Assembly: GCF_003260015.1 (NCBI RefSeq)
Contig: NZ_QCXS01000002.1
Location: 496,001-560,000 of the forward strand
Direction of reading: 5' to 3'
Source: Nakamurella deserti
GTDB lineage: Bacteria; Actinomycetota; Actinomycetes; Mycobacteriales; Nakamurellaceae
DNA: 64,000 nt
Below are positions 21,301 to 28,927 of this stretch, one piece after another (the stretch's first letter is position 1; each line of letters opens with the position of its first letter). The notes below the pieces were generated by a model that saw only the letters and a program-made list of their open reading frames with translations, was not told the origin of the DNA and ran no database searches. The translations under genes and the position numbers were made by a program.

Positions 21301-23346
21301 CTGGGCGACGCGTTCGCCTCCGGCGGCAGCGCCGGCTACGACCACAAGAAGATGGGCATCACCGCCCGCGGTGCCTGGGAGTCGGTCAAGCAGCACTTCC
21401 ACGAGCTCGACGTGGACACCCAGGCCGAGGACTTCACGGTGGTCGGCGTCGGCGACATGAGCGGCGACGTCTTCGGCAACGGGATGCTGCTGAGTGAGCA
21501 CATCCGGCTGGTCGCGGCCTTCGACCACCGGCACGTGTTCGTCGACCCCGACCCGGACGCCGCCGCGTCGCACGCCGAACGACGCCGGCTGTTCGACCTG
21601 CCCCGTTCGTCCTGGGCCGACTACGACCCCGGTCTGATCTCCGACGGCGGTGGTGTCTGGCCGCGGACGGTGAAGAGCATCCCGGTCAGCGGGCCGATGC
21701 GGGCCGCACTGGGGCTCGCCGCCGACGTGACCTCGATGGCCCCCGCCGAACTCATCCACGCCGTGCTGCTCGCCCCGGTGGACCTGCTGTTCAACGGCGG
21801 GGTGGGTACCTACGTGAAAGCGTCCACGGAGTCACACGCCCAGGTGGGCGACAAGGCCAACGACGCCGTGCGGGTCGACGGTGGCGAGCTCCGGGTCCGG
21901 GTGGTCGGTGAGGGGGGCAATCTCGGGGTGACCCAGCTCGGCCGCATCGAGTTCGCCCGGGCCGGTGGCCGGATCAACACCGACGCGATCGACAACTCCG
22001 CCGGGGTCGACACCTCCGACCACGAGGTGAACATCAAGATCGCACTGCAGACCCTGCACACGTCGCAGACGCCGGCCGGTGAACCCGCGCTCACGCCGGA
22101 GCAGCGTGACGCGTTCCTGTTCTCGATGACCGACGAGGTCGCCCAGCTGGTGCTGGCCGACAACATCGCGCAGAACCGGCTGCTGAGCATCTCGCGACAG
22201 CACGCCGAGGCGATGATCTCGGTGCACGCCCGGCTGATCGACGAGCTGGTCGCCGGCGGACGGCTGGACCGCAAGCTCGAGTTCCTGCCGTCGGCGACCG
22301 ACATCGGCCTCCGTCAGGCCGCGGGCGGCGGCCTGACGTCCCCGGAGCTCAGCGTGCTGGTGGCCTACGTGAAGTCGGGACTGGCCCGCACGATGCTCGC
22401 CTCCGAGCTCCCCGACGACCCGGCGTTCGCAGGCCGGTTGCCGAGCTACTTCCCGGCGGCGATGCGCGAGCGTTTCCCGGCGGCGATCGCCGCCCACCCG
22501 CTGCGGCGGGAGATCGTCACCACGATGGCGGTGAACCACCTCGTCAACGGGGCCGGGATCACCTTCGCGTTCCGGCTCGGAGAGGAGATGGCGACCGGTC
22601 CGACCGACGCGGTGCGCGTCTACGAGATCGCCACCGCGGTCTACCAGCTCCCGGAGCTGTGGGAGGAGATCGCCGGCCGGTCGATGCCGGCCGCCGCGCA
22701 GAACCAGCTGGTGCTGCTGTCCCGGCGGCTGCTGGACCGGGCCGCGCGCTGGTTGCTGGTCCGCCGACCGCAGCCGTTGGACGTGCAGGCCGAGATCGGC
22801 CGCTACGCGACGATCGTGGGGGAGCTGAGCCGGTCGATGCCGCGGCTGCTCTGCGGCTCGGAGTTCGACAAGGTGCACACCGACGCGGCCGAGCTGCGGG
22901 CCCTGGGCACGCCGCCGGACCTCGCCCTGCGGATGGTCTACGCGCTGTACACCTTCAGCCTGCTCGACATCACCGACGTGGCCGGCGAGACCGGCCGGGA
23001 CCCGGCCGAGGTGGCGCAGCTGTACTACGCGCTGAGCGAGCACATCGGCCTCGACCGCATCCTGTCGTCGGTGTCGGCGCTGGACCGCGGCGACCGCTGG
23101 CACTCGCTGGCCCGCCAGGCCATCCGCGACGGTCTCTACACCTCCGTGCGGGCCATCACCGCCGATGTGCTGTCCACCACCGGTGCCGACCTGAGCGCCG
23201 CGGACAAGATCGCCCAGTGGGAGGGGGAGAATCGATTCCGCCTGGAGCGCGCCCGGATCACCCTCGGTCAGATCGCCACCTCCGGCGTCGGCGACCTGGC
23301 CGCACTGTCGGTGGCCGCCCGCGAGATCCGTTCGATGGCCCGATGA
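18391..23346 (+). CDS. gdh: Large NAD-specific glutamate dehydrogenase (GDH180-type)
   Basis: 1651 aa, the usual size of the 180-kDa class. Oxidatively deaminates glutamate to 2-oxoglutarate with NAD+. The long N-terminal region has ACT-like regulatory modules; the catalytic core begins around residue 820 ([21 protein letters not shown]) with the substrate lysine in AKGGFVVK near 879, followed by the NAD-binding part ([18 protein letters not shown]) and [17 protein letters not shown]. The C-terminal helical region completes the protein. In actinobacteria this enzyme is controlled by the FHA protein GarA, not encoded here. The ATG at 18391 is preceded by GCGCGGGTGGC, a poor ribosome site. Its stop overlaps the next start (ATGA). 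Confidence 0.95.
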   Translation: [1651 protein letters not shown]

Positions 23347-23879
23347 CCTCTGGAGACCCCGCAGTGACCGCAGGAACCCACCCGACGGCACGGCGTCACG
23401 TCACCGACGTCCGGGTCCGCTACTCCGACCTCGACGCGCAGGGCCACGTCAACAACGCCCGGGTGATCACGCTCCTCGAGGAGGCCCGGGTCGACTGGCT
23501 CTACCCCGAAGCCACCCGCCGCGGGGCGCACCAGCTGGTGCGGGCGATCGTGGTGGCCAGCCTCGAGATCCAGTACCGACGGCCCATCCCGTTCGGCCGC
23601 CCGGCACGCGTGTCCCTCGGGGTCACCGCCGTCGGCGGCGCCTCGTGCACCGTGGACTACGTGGTCACCACCGACGGGGTGCTCTCGGCCACCGCGAGCA
23701 CCGTGCTGGTGGCGGTCGGGCCCGGCGACGGCCGCCCGCAGCGGCTCGGGGACGCCGAGCGCGCCTTCCTCGAGAGCTACCGGGCGCCCTACACGCCGGG
23801 CGAGGCACCGACCCCGCGGTCCGAGACCGACGCGGACGACGAGACGCCGGCCCCCGGCTACGCAGCCTGGAGCCGGTGA
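23343..23879 (+). CDS. Hotdog-fold acyl-CoA thioesterase
   Basis: 178 aa. A 4-hydroxybenzoyl-CoA-thioesterase-type hotdog protein: VRYSDLDAQGHVNNARVITLLEEAR contains the catalytic Asp and the HVNN turn, then AIVVASLEIQYRRPIPFGRP. It would hydrolyse an acyl-CoA, but the chain length is unknown. The ATG overlaps the gdh stop by four bases and its own stop overlaps the next gene's GTG, so the three are an operon. Same place and order as Rv2475c. The C-terminal 30 residues are acidic and probably disordered. Confidence 0.85.
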   Translation: MTSGDPAVTAGTHPTARRHVTDVRVRYSDLDAQGHVNNARVITLLEEARVDWLYPEATRRGAHQLVRAIVVASLEIQYRRPIPFGRPARVSLGVTAVGGASCTVDYVVTTDGVLSATASTVLVAVGPGDGRPQRLGDAERAFLESYRAPYTPGEAPTPRSETDADDETPAPGYAAWSR

Positions 23880-24574
23880 CCGTGGTCATCCGGCTGGACG
23901 ACGCGGGCGACCGCGAGGACCTGGGCGCGTTCGTGGCCCGCGCGGTACGGATGGATCCGCAGGCGCTGGTCCGACTCCGCAACTCACCGTCGCGACCGCC
24001 CCGGCCGCCGGTCGACGGCGACGCGCCGGTCGTGGGCGGGTCCGACGTCGCGGCCCGGCTGCAGGTGTGGGCCACGACGCCGTTCGACGCGCTCGTCACC
24101 CGCAGCGTCGCGGGCCGGGTCGACCCACCGGACATCACCGTGCACGCGGCGAACCTGCTCCCCGGGATCGCCGTGTCGCGATCCACCGAGATCGACCCGG
24201 GGCCGGTGGTGGATCCGCTGTGGCGCACGCAGCTCCCACCGCTGGCGGGGTGGTCGCTGGTGGACACGGTGCCGGCGGCGGTGGTCACCGACCTCGTGGA
24301 TCGCGGCAGCGCCAGCGCCCGGGACAACGTCAGCCCGGCCGGCGGCACGTCGTCGTCGTTGCTGGACCAGCAGGTGCTGACGGTGTCCGGGGCCGGCTAC
24401 ACGGTGGCCGTACCGATGCGCTGCCTGTTCGCGCTGTCGGGCATGGGTTTCGCCGGCGGCGGCGGGGACGCCTCGGACGTCCGGGTGTTCGCCACCGACG
24501 CCTGGCTGCGGCTGGACGCGCGCTTCGGCGCCGTCGTCCGGCGGCGCCACTCGCTGCTGCCGCTCGTCTTCTGA
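23876..24574 (+). CDS. Conserved actinobacterial hypothetical protein (Rv2474c-like)
   Basis: 232 aa. No catalytic motif is recognised. The N-terminus VVIRLDDAGDREDLGAFVARAVRMDPQ and the motif VWATTPFDALVTRSVAG are the type of sequence seen in a conserved protein that follows the thioesterase gene in mycobacteria, so the assignment comes from position as well as from sequence. It has no signal peptide or membrane segment. The GTG at 23876 overlaps the preceding stop (GTGA); a second GTG two codons on is also possible. It probably works with the gdh and thioesterase genes, but nothing in the sequence shows how. Confidence 0.7.
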   Translation: MTVVIRLDDAGDREDLGAFVARAVRMDPQALVRLRNSPSRPPRPPVDGDAPVVGGSDVAARLQVWATTPFDALVTRSVAGRVDPPDITVHAANLLPGIAVSRSTEIDPGPVVDPLWRTQLPPLAGWSLVDTVPAAVVTDLVDRGSASARDNVSPAGGTSSSLLDQQVLTVSGAGYTVAVPMRCLFALSGMGFAGGGGDASDVRVFATDAWLRLDARFGAVVRRRHSLLPLVF

Positions 24575-24586
24575 GCCCCCGGGTGG

Positions 24587-24997
24587 TCAGCCCGCCGGTC
24601 CGGTGACCGGGTTGCTGTTGACCATCGAATCCGCCGCCATCACCAGGTAGGCCCACATCCGCTCGTCCTGGGCGGGGGTCAGGGCGACGTCGTCCAGGCT
24701 GGCGCGCATCGCCGCCAGCCAGGCGTCCCGCTCGACCGGGCCGATGACGAACGGCAGGTGCCGCATCCGCAACCGGGGATGACCCCGCTGGTCGGAGTAG
24801 GTCCGCGGACCGCCCCAGTACTGCTCGAGGAACATCCGGAACCGCACCTCCGCCGGACCGAGATCCTCCTCGGGGTACAGCGGCCGCAGGACAGGGTCGT
24901 CGACGACCCTCCGGTAGAAACCGCCGACGATCGCGTCGAACGTCGGGTGCCCACCGATCTCGTCGTAGAAGGTCGTGGGTGCGTTCATGACGTCCAT
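24587..24997 (-). CDS. glbO: Group II truncated haemoglobin (TrHbO)
   Basis: 136 aa. Features of TrHb2 are clear: [21 protein letters not shown] with Tyr28 at B10 and Tyr41 at CD1, [26 protein letters not shown] with the proximal His80, and RDAWLAAM with Trp93 at G8. The family binds oxygen tightly and is linked to redox or nitric-oxide chemistry. It is on the opposite strand from the gdh group, convergent with it, as Rv2470 is relative to Rv2474c. Two ATG codons are possible; the first (24997) has GGGAGAG six bases upstream and is preferred, the second is at 24988. Confidence 0.92.
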   Translation of the reverse strand: MDVMNAPTTFYDEIGGHPTFDAIVGGFYRRVVDDPVLRPLYPEEDLGPAEVRFRMFLEQYWGGPRTYSDQRGHPRLRMRHLPFVIGPVERDAWLAAMRASLDDVALTPAQDERMWAYLVMAADSMVNSNPVTGPAG

Positions 24998-25203
24998 TCT
25001 CTCCCGTGGCGCACGGCTGGTCCCACCCCGGCCGGCCCGGGCGCGGTGACCGTCCCGGGCGATGTTCACCCGATCGTCACGGAGGTGACGCCGCGTCGAG
25101 CAGAAATATCTGCAGATCCGGGCCACGCCGTAGTTCACTGGACAGGAGAACCTCGCACGAGCGGACAAGCCAGTCCCGCTCGGCGGCGCCGAAAGGTGGC
25201 ACG

Positions 25204-25731
25204 GTGGTCGGAAGTTCCGCAGCGACGCCCATCCACGTCCTGCTGCTCAACGCGAGTCACGAACCACTCGCCGTCGTCACCGGGCGGCGTGCGCTGGTTC
25301 TCATCCTGGCCGGCAAGGCCGTCAGCCTCGAGGACCGGGCCGTCGTCCTGCGGTCCGCGCAGCTGTCGATGGCGCTACCTGCCGTCGTCCGGCTCAACCG
25401 GTACGTCCGGGTGCCGTACCGCCCGCCCACGTCGGTCAGCCGACAGGGCGTGCTGCGTCGAGACGGCCGTCGCTGCGCCTACTGCCACCTGCGCGGGGAC
25501 ACCATCGACCACGTGCTGCCGCGGTCACGCGGCGGGAAGCACAGCTGGGAGAACTGCGTGGCCTGCTGCAGTCGTTGCAACACGCGCAAGGCCGACCGCA
25601 CTCTCGACGAGCTGGGGTGGTCGCTGGGGTTCACGCCGGGTCCGCCGCAGCGGATGACGTCCGGTGAACTGTGGATGAGCGACCACACGGATCCGGCCTG
25701 GCACCGCTGGCTGGACAGCGCTGCCGCCTGA
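25204..25731 (+). CDS. HNH endonuclease
   Basis: 175 aa. The C-terminal half has a complete HNH finger: CAYC (91-94), [11 protein letters not shown] with Asp102-His103, the HSWENCV segment with Asn117, and CCSRCN (121-126), so a structural zinc and the catalytic His are present. The N-terminal half ([20 protein letters not shown]) is the conserved partner domain of the actinobacterial and cyanobacterial family whose function is unknown. It is the equivalent of Rv2469c beside glbO. The GTG at 25204 was chosen because it follows an AAGGTGGCAC sequence and begins the conserved part. Confidence 0.88.
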   Translation: MVGSSAATPIHVLLLNASHEPLAVVTGRRALVLILAGKAVSLEDRAVVLRSAQLSMALPAVVRLNRYVRVPYRPPTSVSRQGVLRRDGRRCAYCHLRGDTIDHVLPRSRGGKHSWENCVACCSRCNTRKADRTLDELGWSLGFTPGPPQRMTSGELWMSDHTDPAWHRWLDSAAA

Positions 25732-25903
25732 CGGCGGGAGGACGGGGTGGAGCAGCGGACGCCTCGGGCGTGGTGTGCTCCCGGGCCTCGGGACCCCTGA
25801 TGCGGCGACGCGTCCGGAGGCCGTCCGCAGGGTCTCGATGCGGGCCGGTGCGGGCGCGACGGTGATCCGCCGTGGCGCGCGGCGGGCCGGCAACGGTCGA
25901 GCG

Positions 25904-25994
25904 CTGGTGCGGGTGGTGCAGGTACTGCCTGGTGCGGGTGCTGCAGGTACTGCCTGGTGCGGTGCTGGAGGTGCTGCAGGTACTTTCTGGTGCC
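25904..25994. repeat. 25-bp tandem repeat downstream of the peptide array
   Basis: Two near-identical 25-base units (25904-25928 and 25929-25953, CTGGTGCGGGTGGTGCAGG...) are followed by a third, longer variant copy. The 282-bp stretch 25732-26013 otherwise holds no supported gene; it lies 3' of the last small peptide gene and of the HNH gene. Confidence 0.6.
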
Positions 25995-26013
25995 GCTGCG
26001 GTGTTCCGGTGCG

Positions 26014-26136
26014 TCAGCCCACCCGGACGGCGCGACCGACCCGGACAGCGTGACCGACGCGGACGGCGCGACCGACGCGGACGGCGCGGCCGACGCGGAC
26101 GGCGGTGGGGGCGGTGGCGGTGCGGGTGTGCGACAT
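26014..26136 (-). CDS. Cationic hexad-repeat peptide, array member A
   Basis: 40 aa, read from ATG at 26136: MSHTRTATAP followed by five hexads of the form XAVRVG (X is Thr, Arg, Arg, His, Arg). There are no acidic, aromatic or cysteine residues, so the peptide is strongly basic. The ribosome site AGGAGCTCCCC-ATG is strong and identical in the next two members. Differences between its 18-bp units are nearly all at third codon positions (GGC/GGT, GCC/GCT, CGC/CGG, GTC/GTG), which supports selection on the protein. I recognise no family. It is the 3'-most of four tandem paralogues; the period to the next is 199 bases. It has no signal peptide. Confidence 0.55.
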   Translation of the reverse strand: MSHTRTATAPTAVRVGRAVRVGRAVRVGHAVRVGRAVRVG

Positions 26137-26212
26137 GGGGAGCTCCTGGGTTCGGATCGTGGGGGATGAGGGGTGGTCCGGGACTGCGGAACGGCGGGTG
26201 GTGCGGCCGGGG

Positions 26213-26335
26213 TCAGCCCACGCGGACGGCGCGACCCACGCGGACGGCGCGGCCGACGCGGACGGCGCGGCCGACGCGGACGGCGCGGCCGACGCGGACG
26301 GCGGTGGGGGCGGTGGCGGTGCAGGTGTGCGACAT
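26213..26335 (-). CDS. Cationic hexad-repeat peptide, array member B
   Basis: 40 aa from ATG at 26335: MSHTCTATAP then TAVRVG and four RAVRVG units. It differs from member A by a Cys in the leader and Arg in place of His in the fourth hexad. The same AGGAGCTCCCC ribosome site precedes it. The 76-base spacer to member A is almost the same as the one between B and C, so A, B and C arose by duplication of a 199-bp module containing both gene and upstream region. Function unknown. Confidence 0.55.
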   Translation of the reverse strand: MSHTCTATAPTAVRVGRAVRVGRAVRVGRAVRVGRAVRVG

Positions 26336-26411
26336 GGGGAGCTCCTGGGTGCGGATGGTGGGGGATGAGGGGTGGTCCGGGACTGCGGAACGGCGGGTGG
26401 TGCGGCCGGGG

Positions 26412-26561
26412 TCAGCCCACGCGGACGGCGCGACCCACGCGGACGGCGCGACCCACGCGGACGGCACGACCCACGCGGACGGCACGGCCGACGCGGACGG
26501 CACGGCCGACGCGGACGGCGGTGGGGGCGGTGGCAGCGGTGACGATGAGGGTGTGCGACAT
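26412..26561 (-). CDS. Cationic hexad-repeat peptide, array member C
   Basis: 49 aa from ATG at 26561: leader MSHTLIVTAATAP, then TAVRVG and five RAVRVG units. The leader is five residues longer than in member D and partly hydrophobic (LIV), but too short for a signal peptide. The ribosome site AGGAGCTCCCC is conserved. Codons within the hexads vary synonymously (GTC or GTG, GGC or GGT, CGC or CGT). The stop TGA follows the last VG, as in all four members. Function unknown. Confidence 0.55.
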   Translation of the reverse strand: MSHTLIVTAATAPTAVRVGRAVRVGRAVRVGRAVRVGRAVRVGRAVRVG

Positions 26562-26653
26562 GGGGAGCTCCTGGCTTCGGATTCAGCGGCGGGTCGGTGA
26601 GGGTGCTGCGGTGTGGGGCGAGAGCGGTGAGAAGGCCTGCGGGAGAGCAGTTG

Positions 26654-26824
26654 TCAGCCGACGCGGACGGCGCGACCGACGCGGACAGCCCGGCCGACGC
26701 GGACAGCGCGACCGACGCGGACAGCCCGACCGACGCGGACAGCCCGGCCGACGCGGACAGCCCGACCGACGGGGATGGCCCGACCCACGCGGACGGCGGT
26801 GGGGGCGGTGGCGATGTGCGACAT
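26654..26824 (-). CDS. Cationic hexad-repeat peptide, array member D (first and longest)
   Basis: 56 aa from ATG at 26824: leader MSHIATAP, then TAVRVG, RAIPVG and six RAVRVG units. The ribosome site AGGAGCTCCC lies five bases before the ATG. Its spacer to member C (92 bases) is unrelated to the other spacers except for the ribosome-site segment, so D is the most diverged and probably the founding copy. Hexads use CGG-GCT-GTC-CGC-GTC-GGT and synonymous variants. It is the promoter-proximal member; a lower-GC gap of about 640 bases lies upstream. Function unknown; candidates are nucleic-acid or membrane binding because of the charge, but this is inference. Confidence 0.55.
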   Translation of the reverse strand: MSHIATAPTAVRVGRAIPVGRAVRVGRAVRVGRAVRVGRAVRVGRAVRVGRAVRVG

Positions 26825-27011
26825 GGGAGCTCCTGGCGAGGTGGCGGGGGAGGCCGGACGGACCGGGTGGTCGGGTGCTGCGGTGGTCCGGCCGGCGACC
26901 GGCGGTTCTGGGATGGCGGGCTATCGGTTTTGGTCACTCACTGCGACTGATCGATCGCGGCAAATGAAATTGTAATCGCCGTTCGGAGGCCCATAACAAG
27001 GCCGGACATTG

Positions 27012-27031
27012 CGTGATCACGGGTGGTCACG
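27012..27031. promoter_or_regulatory. Inverted repeat, possible operator
   Basis: CGTGATCAC, two bases, GTGGTCACG: eight of nine positions are paired. It lies about 190 bases upstream of peptide gene D and about 440 upstream of the amidase. A dimeric repressor site is possible; no regulator gene is adjacent. Confidence 0.35.
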
Positions 27032-27310
27032 AAATGGGAAACGCCGCCACCTGTGCGAAGCAGATGCGTTAACAGCGAATGGGTGGTTTCCACCGGTTAG
27101 CGGTACAATGAGGTACAAAACTTCACTCTGATGATTTGTCTGTACCGCATTCTCCGTGCGTCCGAACCGGTGGGCGGCACCGACACGCAGCACCAACGAG
27201 GGATCTGCAGCTTAGGCCGACAGGGGGCGACAATCGGTCGTATCGGGCGCCGCGGCCAGGTGACGCGGCCCCTTTGAATGTCCCGCCGACATTGTTGTGA
27301 ACCGACGATT

Positions 27311-27322
27311 ACGACCGGTCGT
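27311..27322. promoter_or_regulatory. 12-bp perfect palindrome upstream of the amidase gene
   Basis: ACGACCGGTCGT is exactly self-complementary and lies about 150 bases before the amidase start. It may be a protein-binding site; chance cannot be excluded in such GC-rich DNA. Confidence 0.25.
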
Positions 27323-27469
27323 CGTTGTGTGGGTGAACGCCGGATGATTACCCAGAGACACCGTCGGATCACCGCGGGCCCGCGAGGTCGCGGGTACAGC
27401 AGCTCGGACCCCTCCCAGAACGCCCGGGCCGCGGCGTCCGGTCGGCCGTCAACGGATACCGTCGCGCGG

Positions 27470-28900
27470 GTGACCCGCATCCACGACCTGACCGCGATCG
27501 AACTGGCGGCCGGCATCGCCACCGGTGAGCTGTCGTCGTCCGACGTCGTCGGTCACTATCTGGACCGCATCGCGCGGCACGACGCGGGCCTCGGTGCCTT
27601 CCGCACGGTGACGCCCGACCTCGCGCTGGCCGCCGCCCGGCGCGCCGACGCCGCCGTGGCGGCCCGACGCGGTCGCGGCCCGGAACTGCCTGCGTTGCAC
27701 GGCGTACCGCTGGCGGTGAAGGACCTGACTGCGACGGCGGGGGTGCGCACCACCTTCGGTTCGGCGTTGTACGCCGACCTCGTGCCTGACGTCAGTGACG
27801 ACGTCGTCGCACACCTGGAGACCGCGGGCACCATCAGCCTCGGCAAGACCAACGCCCCCGAGTTCGGTCTGCCCTGTTACACCGAGAACCGGCTCGGGCC
27901 CCCCGCGCGGACGCCGCACGACCCGGGGCGGATGGCCGGTGGCTCGTCCGGTGGTGCGGCGGCCGCGGTCGCCGGCGGTCTGCTGCCCTTCGCGCACGGC
28001 ACCGACGGCGGCGGCTCGCTGCGCATACCGGCGGCGATGTGCGGCCTGGTCGGGCTCAAGACCACCCGGGGCCTCGTCTCCCGGGGACCGGTCGGCAGCG
28101 ATGCCCTGGGGCTGTCCGTCCACGGGCCGCTGGCCCGGACCGCCGCCGACGCCGCCGCGCTGCTGGAGGCGATGCAGACGCCGGTGTGGAGCGAGCCCTA
28201 CGTCAGTCCACGACAGAGCGGACTGGTGGCGGCGGCCGGCCGGGACCCGGGGCGGTTGCGCATCGGACGGTCCCTGGACACCGCCATCGCCGCGGTGGCC
28301 GACGTGGTCGTCGATCCCGAGGTGCGCGCCGCGTGGGAGGACACCAGTGCGCTGCTCGCGGAGCTCGGCCACGAGGTGGTCGACCTCGACATCCCCGATC
28401 CGCCCGGGCTGGTGCCCGCCTTCCTGACGGTGTGGGCCGCGTTCACCCATGCCCGTCCGCTGCCGCCGGAGGCTGTGGATCTGCTGATGCCGTTGACCCG
28501 TCATCTGTGGGAGCGGGGCGCGGGGGTGGGCGGGCCCGAGCTGGTGCAGGCGATGGGCACGGTGCAGGCCGCCGGCCGGACGCTGGCCCGGGCGATGGGC
28601 GGGTGCGACGCCGTGCTGTTCCCCACCGTGGCCCGACTGCCGCCGCCGGTGGGCTGGTTCACCGACCCCTGCGACCCGGCGGAGGACTTCCGGCGGCAGC
28701 TGGTCTTCACGCCCTGGACCGCGCAGATCAACATCACCGGCCAGCCCGCGGTCAGCGTCCCGCTGCAGTGGACCGCCGACGGTCTGCCGGTCGGGATGCA
28801 GTTCGTGGGCCGGCACGGCGCGGAGGCCCTGCTGCTGTCCCTGACCGGCCAACTCGAGCGTGCCCGACCGTGGCGACACCACCTGCCCGGCATGTGGTGA
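27470..28900 (+). CDS. Amidase (amidase-signature family)
   Basis: 476 aa. The Ser-cisSer-Lys triad is visible: Lys in LHGVPLAVKDL, the GGSSGGAAAAVAGG loop with the cis-Ser, and the nucleophile Ser in GTDGGGSLRIPAAMCGLVG (the usual GTDTGGS with a Gly for Thr). It hydrolyses an amide or carbamate; the substrate cannot be read from sequence. It is not GatA, because gatB and gatC are absent. The GTG at 27470 begins VTRIHDLTAIELAAGIATGE, the usual family start; there is no ribosome site, and a GATACC hexamer lies nine bases upstream, so a leaderless message is possible. It lies in a segment inserted between the HNH and DUF5130 genes relative to mycobacteria. Confidence 0.88.
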   Translation: MTRIHDLTAIELAAGIATGELSSSDVVGHYLDRIARHDAGLGAFRTVTPDLALAAARRADAAVAARRGRGPELPALHGVPLAVKDLTATAGVRTTFGSALYADLVPDVSDDVVAHLETAGTISLGKTNAPEFGLPCYTENRLGPPARTPHDPGRMAGGSSGGAAAAVAGGLLPFAHGTDGGGSLRIPAAMCGLVGLKTTRGLVSRGPVGSDALGLSVHGPLARTAADAAALLEAMQTPVWSEPYVSPRQSGLVAAAGRDPGRLRIGRSLDTAIAAVADVVVDPEVRAAWEDTSALLAELGHEVVDLDIPDPPGLVPAFLTVWAAFTHARPLPPEAVDLLMPLTRHLWERGAGVGGPELVQAMGTVQAAGRTLARAMGGCDAVLFPTVARLPPPVGWFTDPCDPAEDFRRQLVFTPWTAQINITGQPAVSVPLQWTADGLPVGMQFVGRHGAEALLLSLTGQLERARPWRHHLPGMW

Positions 28901-28915
28901 TCGGCCGTTCTGGGT

Positions 28916-28921
28916 TAGGTT
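28916..28921 (+). promoter_or_regulatory. -10 hexamer for a leaderless small-membrane-protein transcript
   Basis: TAGGTT is followed by six bases and the GTG at 28928, the same hexamer and spacing as upstream of glgE. No ribosome site is present. Confidence 0.5.
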
Positions 28922-28927
28922 TCCCGG

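Larger units (their letters stand above)
26014..26824 (-). repeat. Tandem array of 18-bp coding units in four blocks
   Basis: On the plus strand the region shows 18-base units such as GACGCGGACGGCGCGGCC in four blocks of 5, 5, 6 and 8, separated by spacers. The blocks correspond exactly to the hexad parts of peptide genes A-D. Blocks A-C recur with a period of 199 bases. Confidence 0.85.
26825..27469. other. Lower-GC intergenic region between the peptide array and the amidase gene
   Basis: About 645 bases with no supported gene. From 26930 to about 27350 the GC content is visibly lower than in flanking genes, which suits a regulatory region or acquired DNA. It includes two palindromic sites listed separately and a TACAAT hexamer at 27104-27109 without a convincing -35 box. 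Open frames here have poor third-position composition and no ribosome sites. Confidence 0.5.

Noticed and set aside
26014-26824. CRISPR array
   Set aside because: The repeat units are contiguous 18-mers with no unique spacers, and the blocks are in frame with small genes.
25957-26950. Asp/Ala/Gly-repeat proteins on the plus strand (DADGAADADG type)
   Set aside because: Plus-strand frames lack ribosome sites and shift frames between blocks, whereas the minus-strand frames share start, ribosome site and stop in all four blocks.
27097-27522. 141-codon minus-strand frame upstream of the amidase
   Set aside because: Rare amino acid mix, poor third positions, no ribosome site, and overlaps the amidase start.
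27470-28900. gatA (Glu-tRNA amidotransferase subunit)
   Set aside because: Amidase triad present but no gatB/gatC nearby and the signature GTDGGGS differs from GatA; a general amidase fits better.
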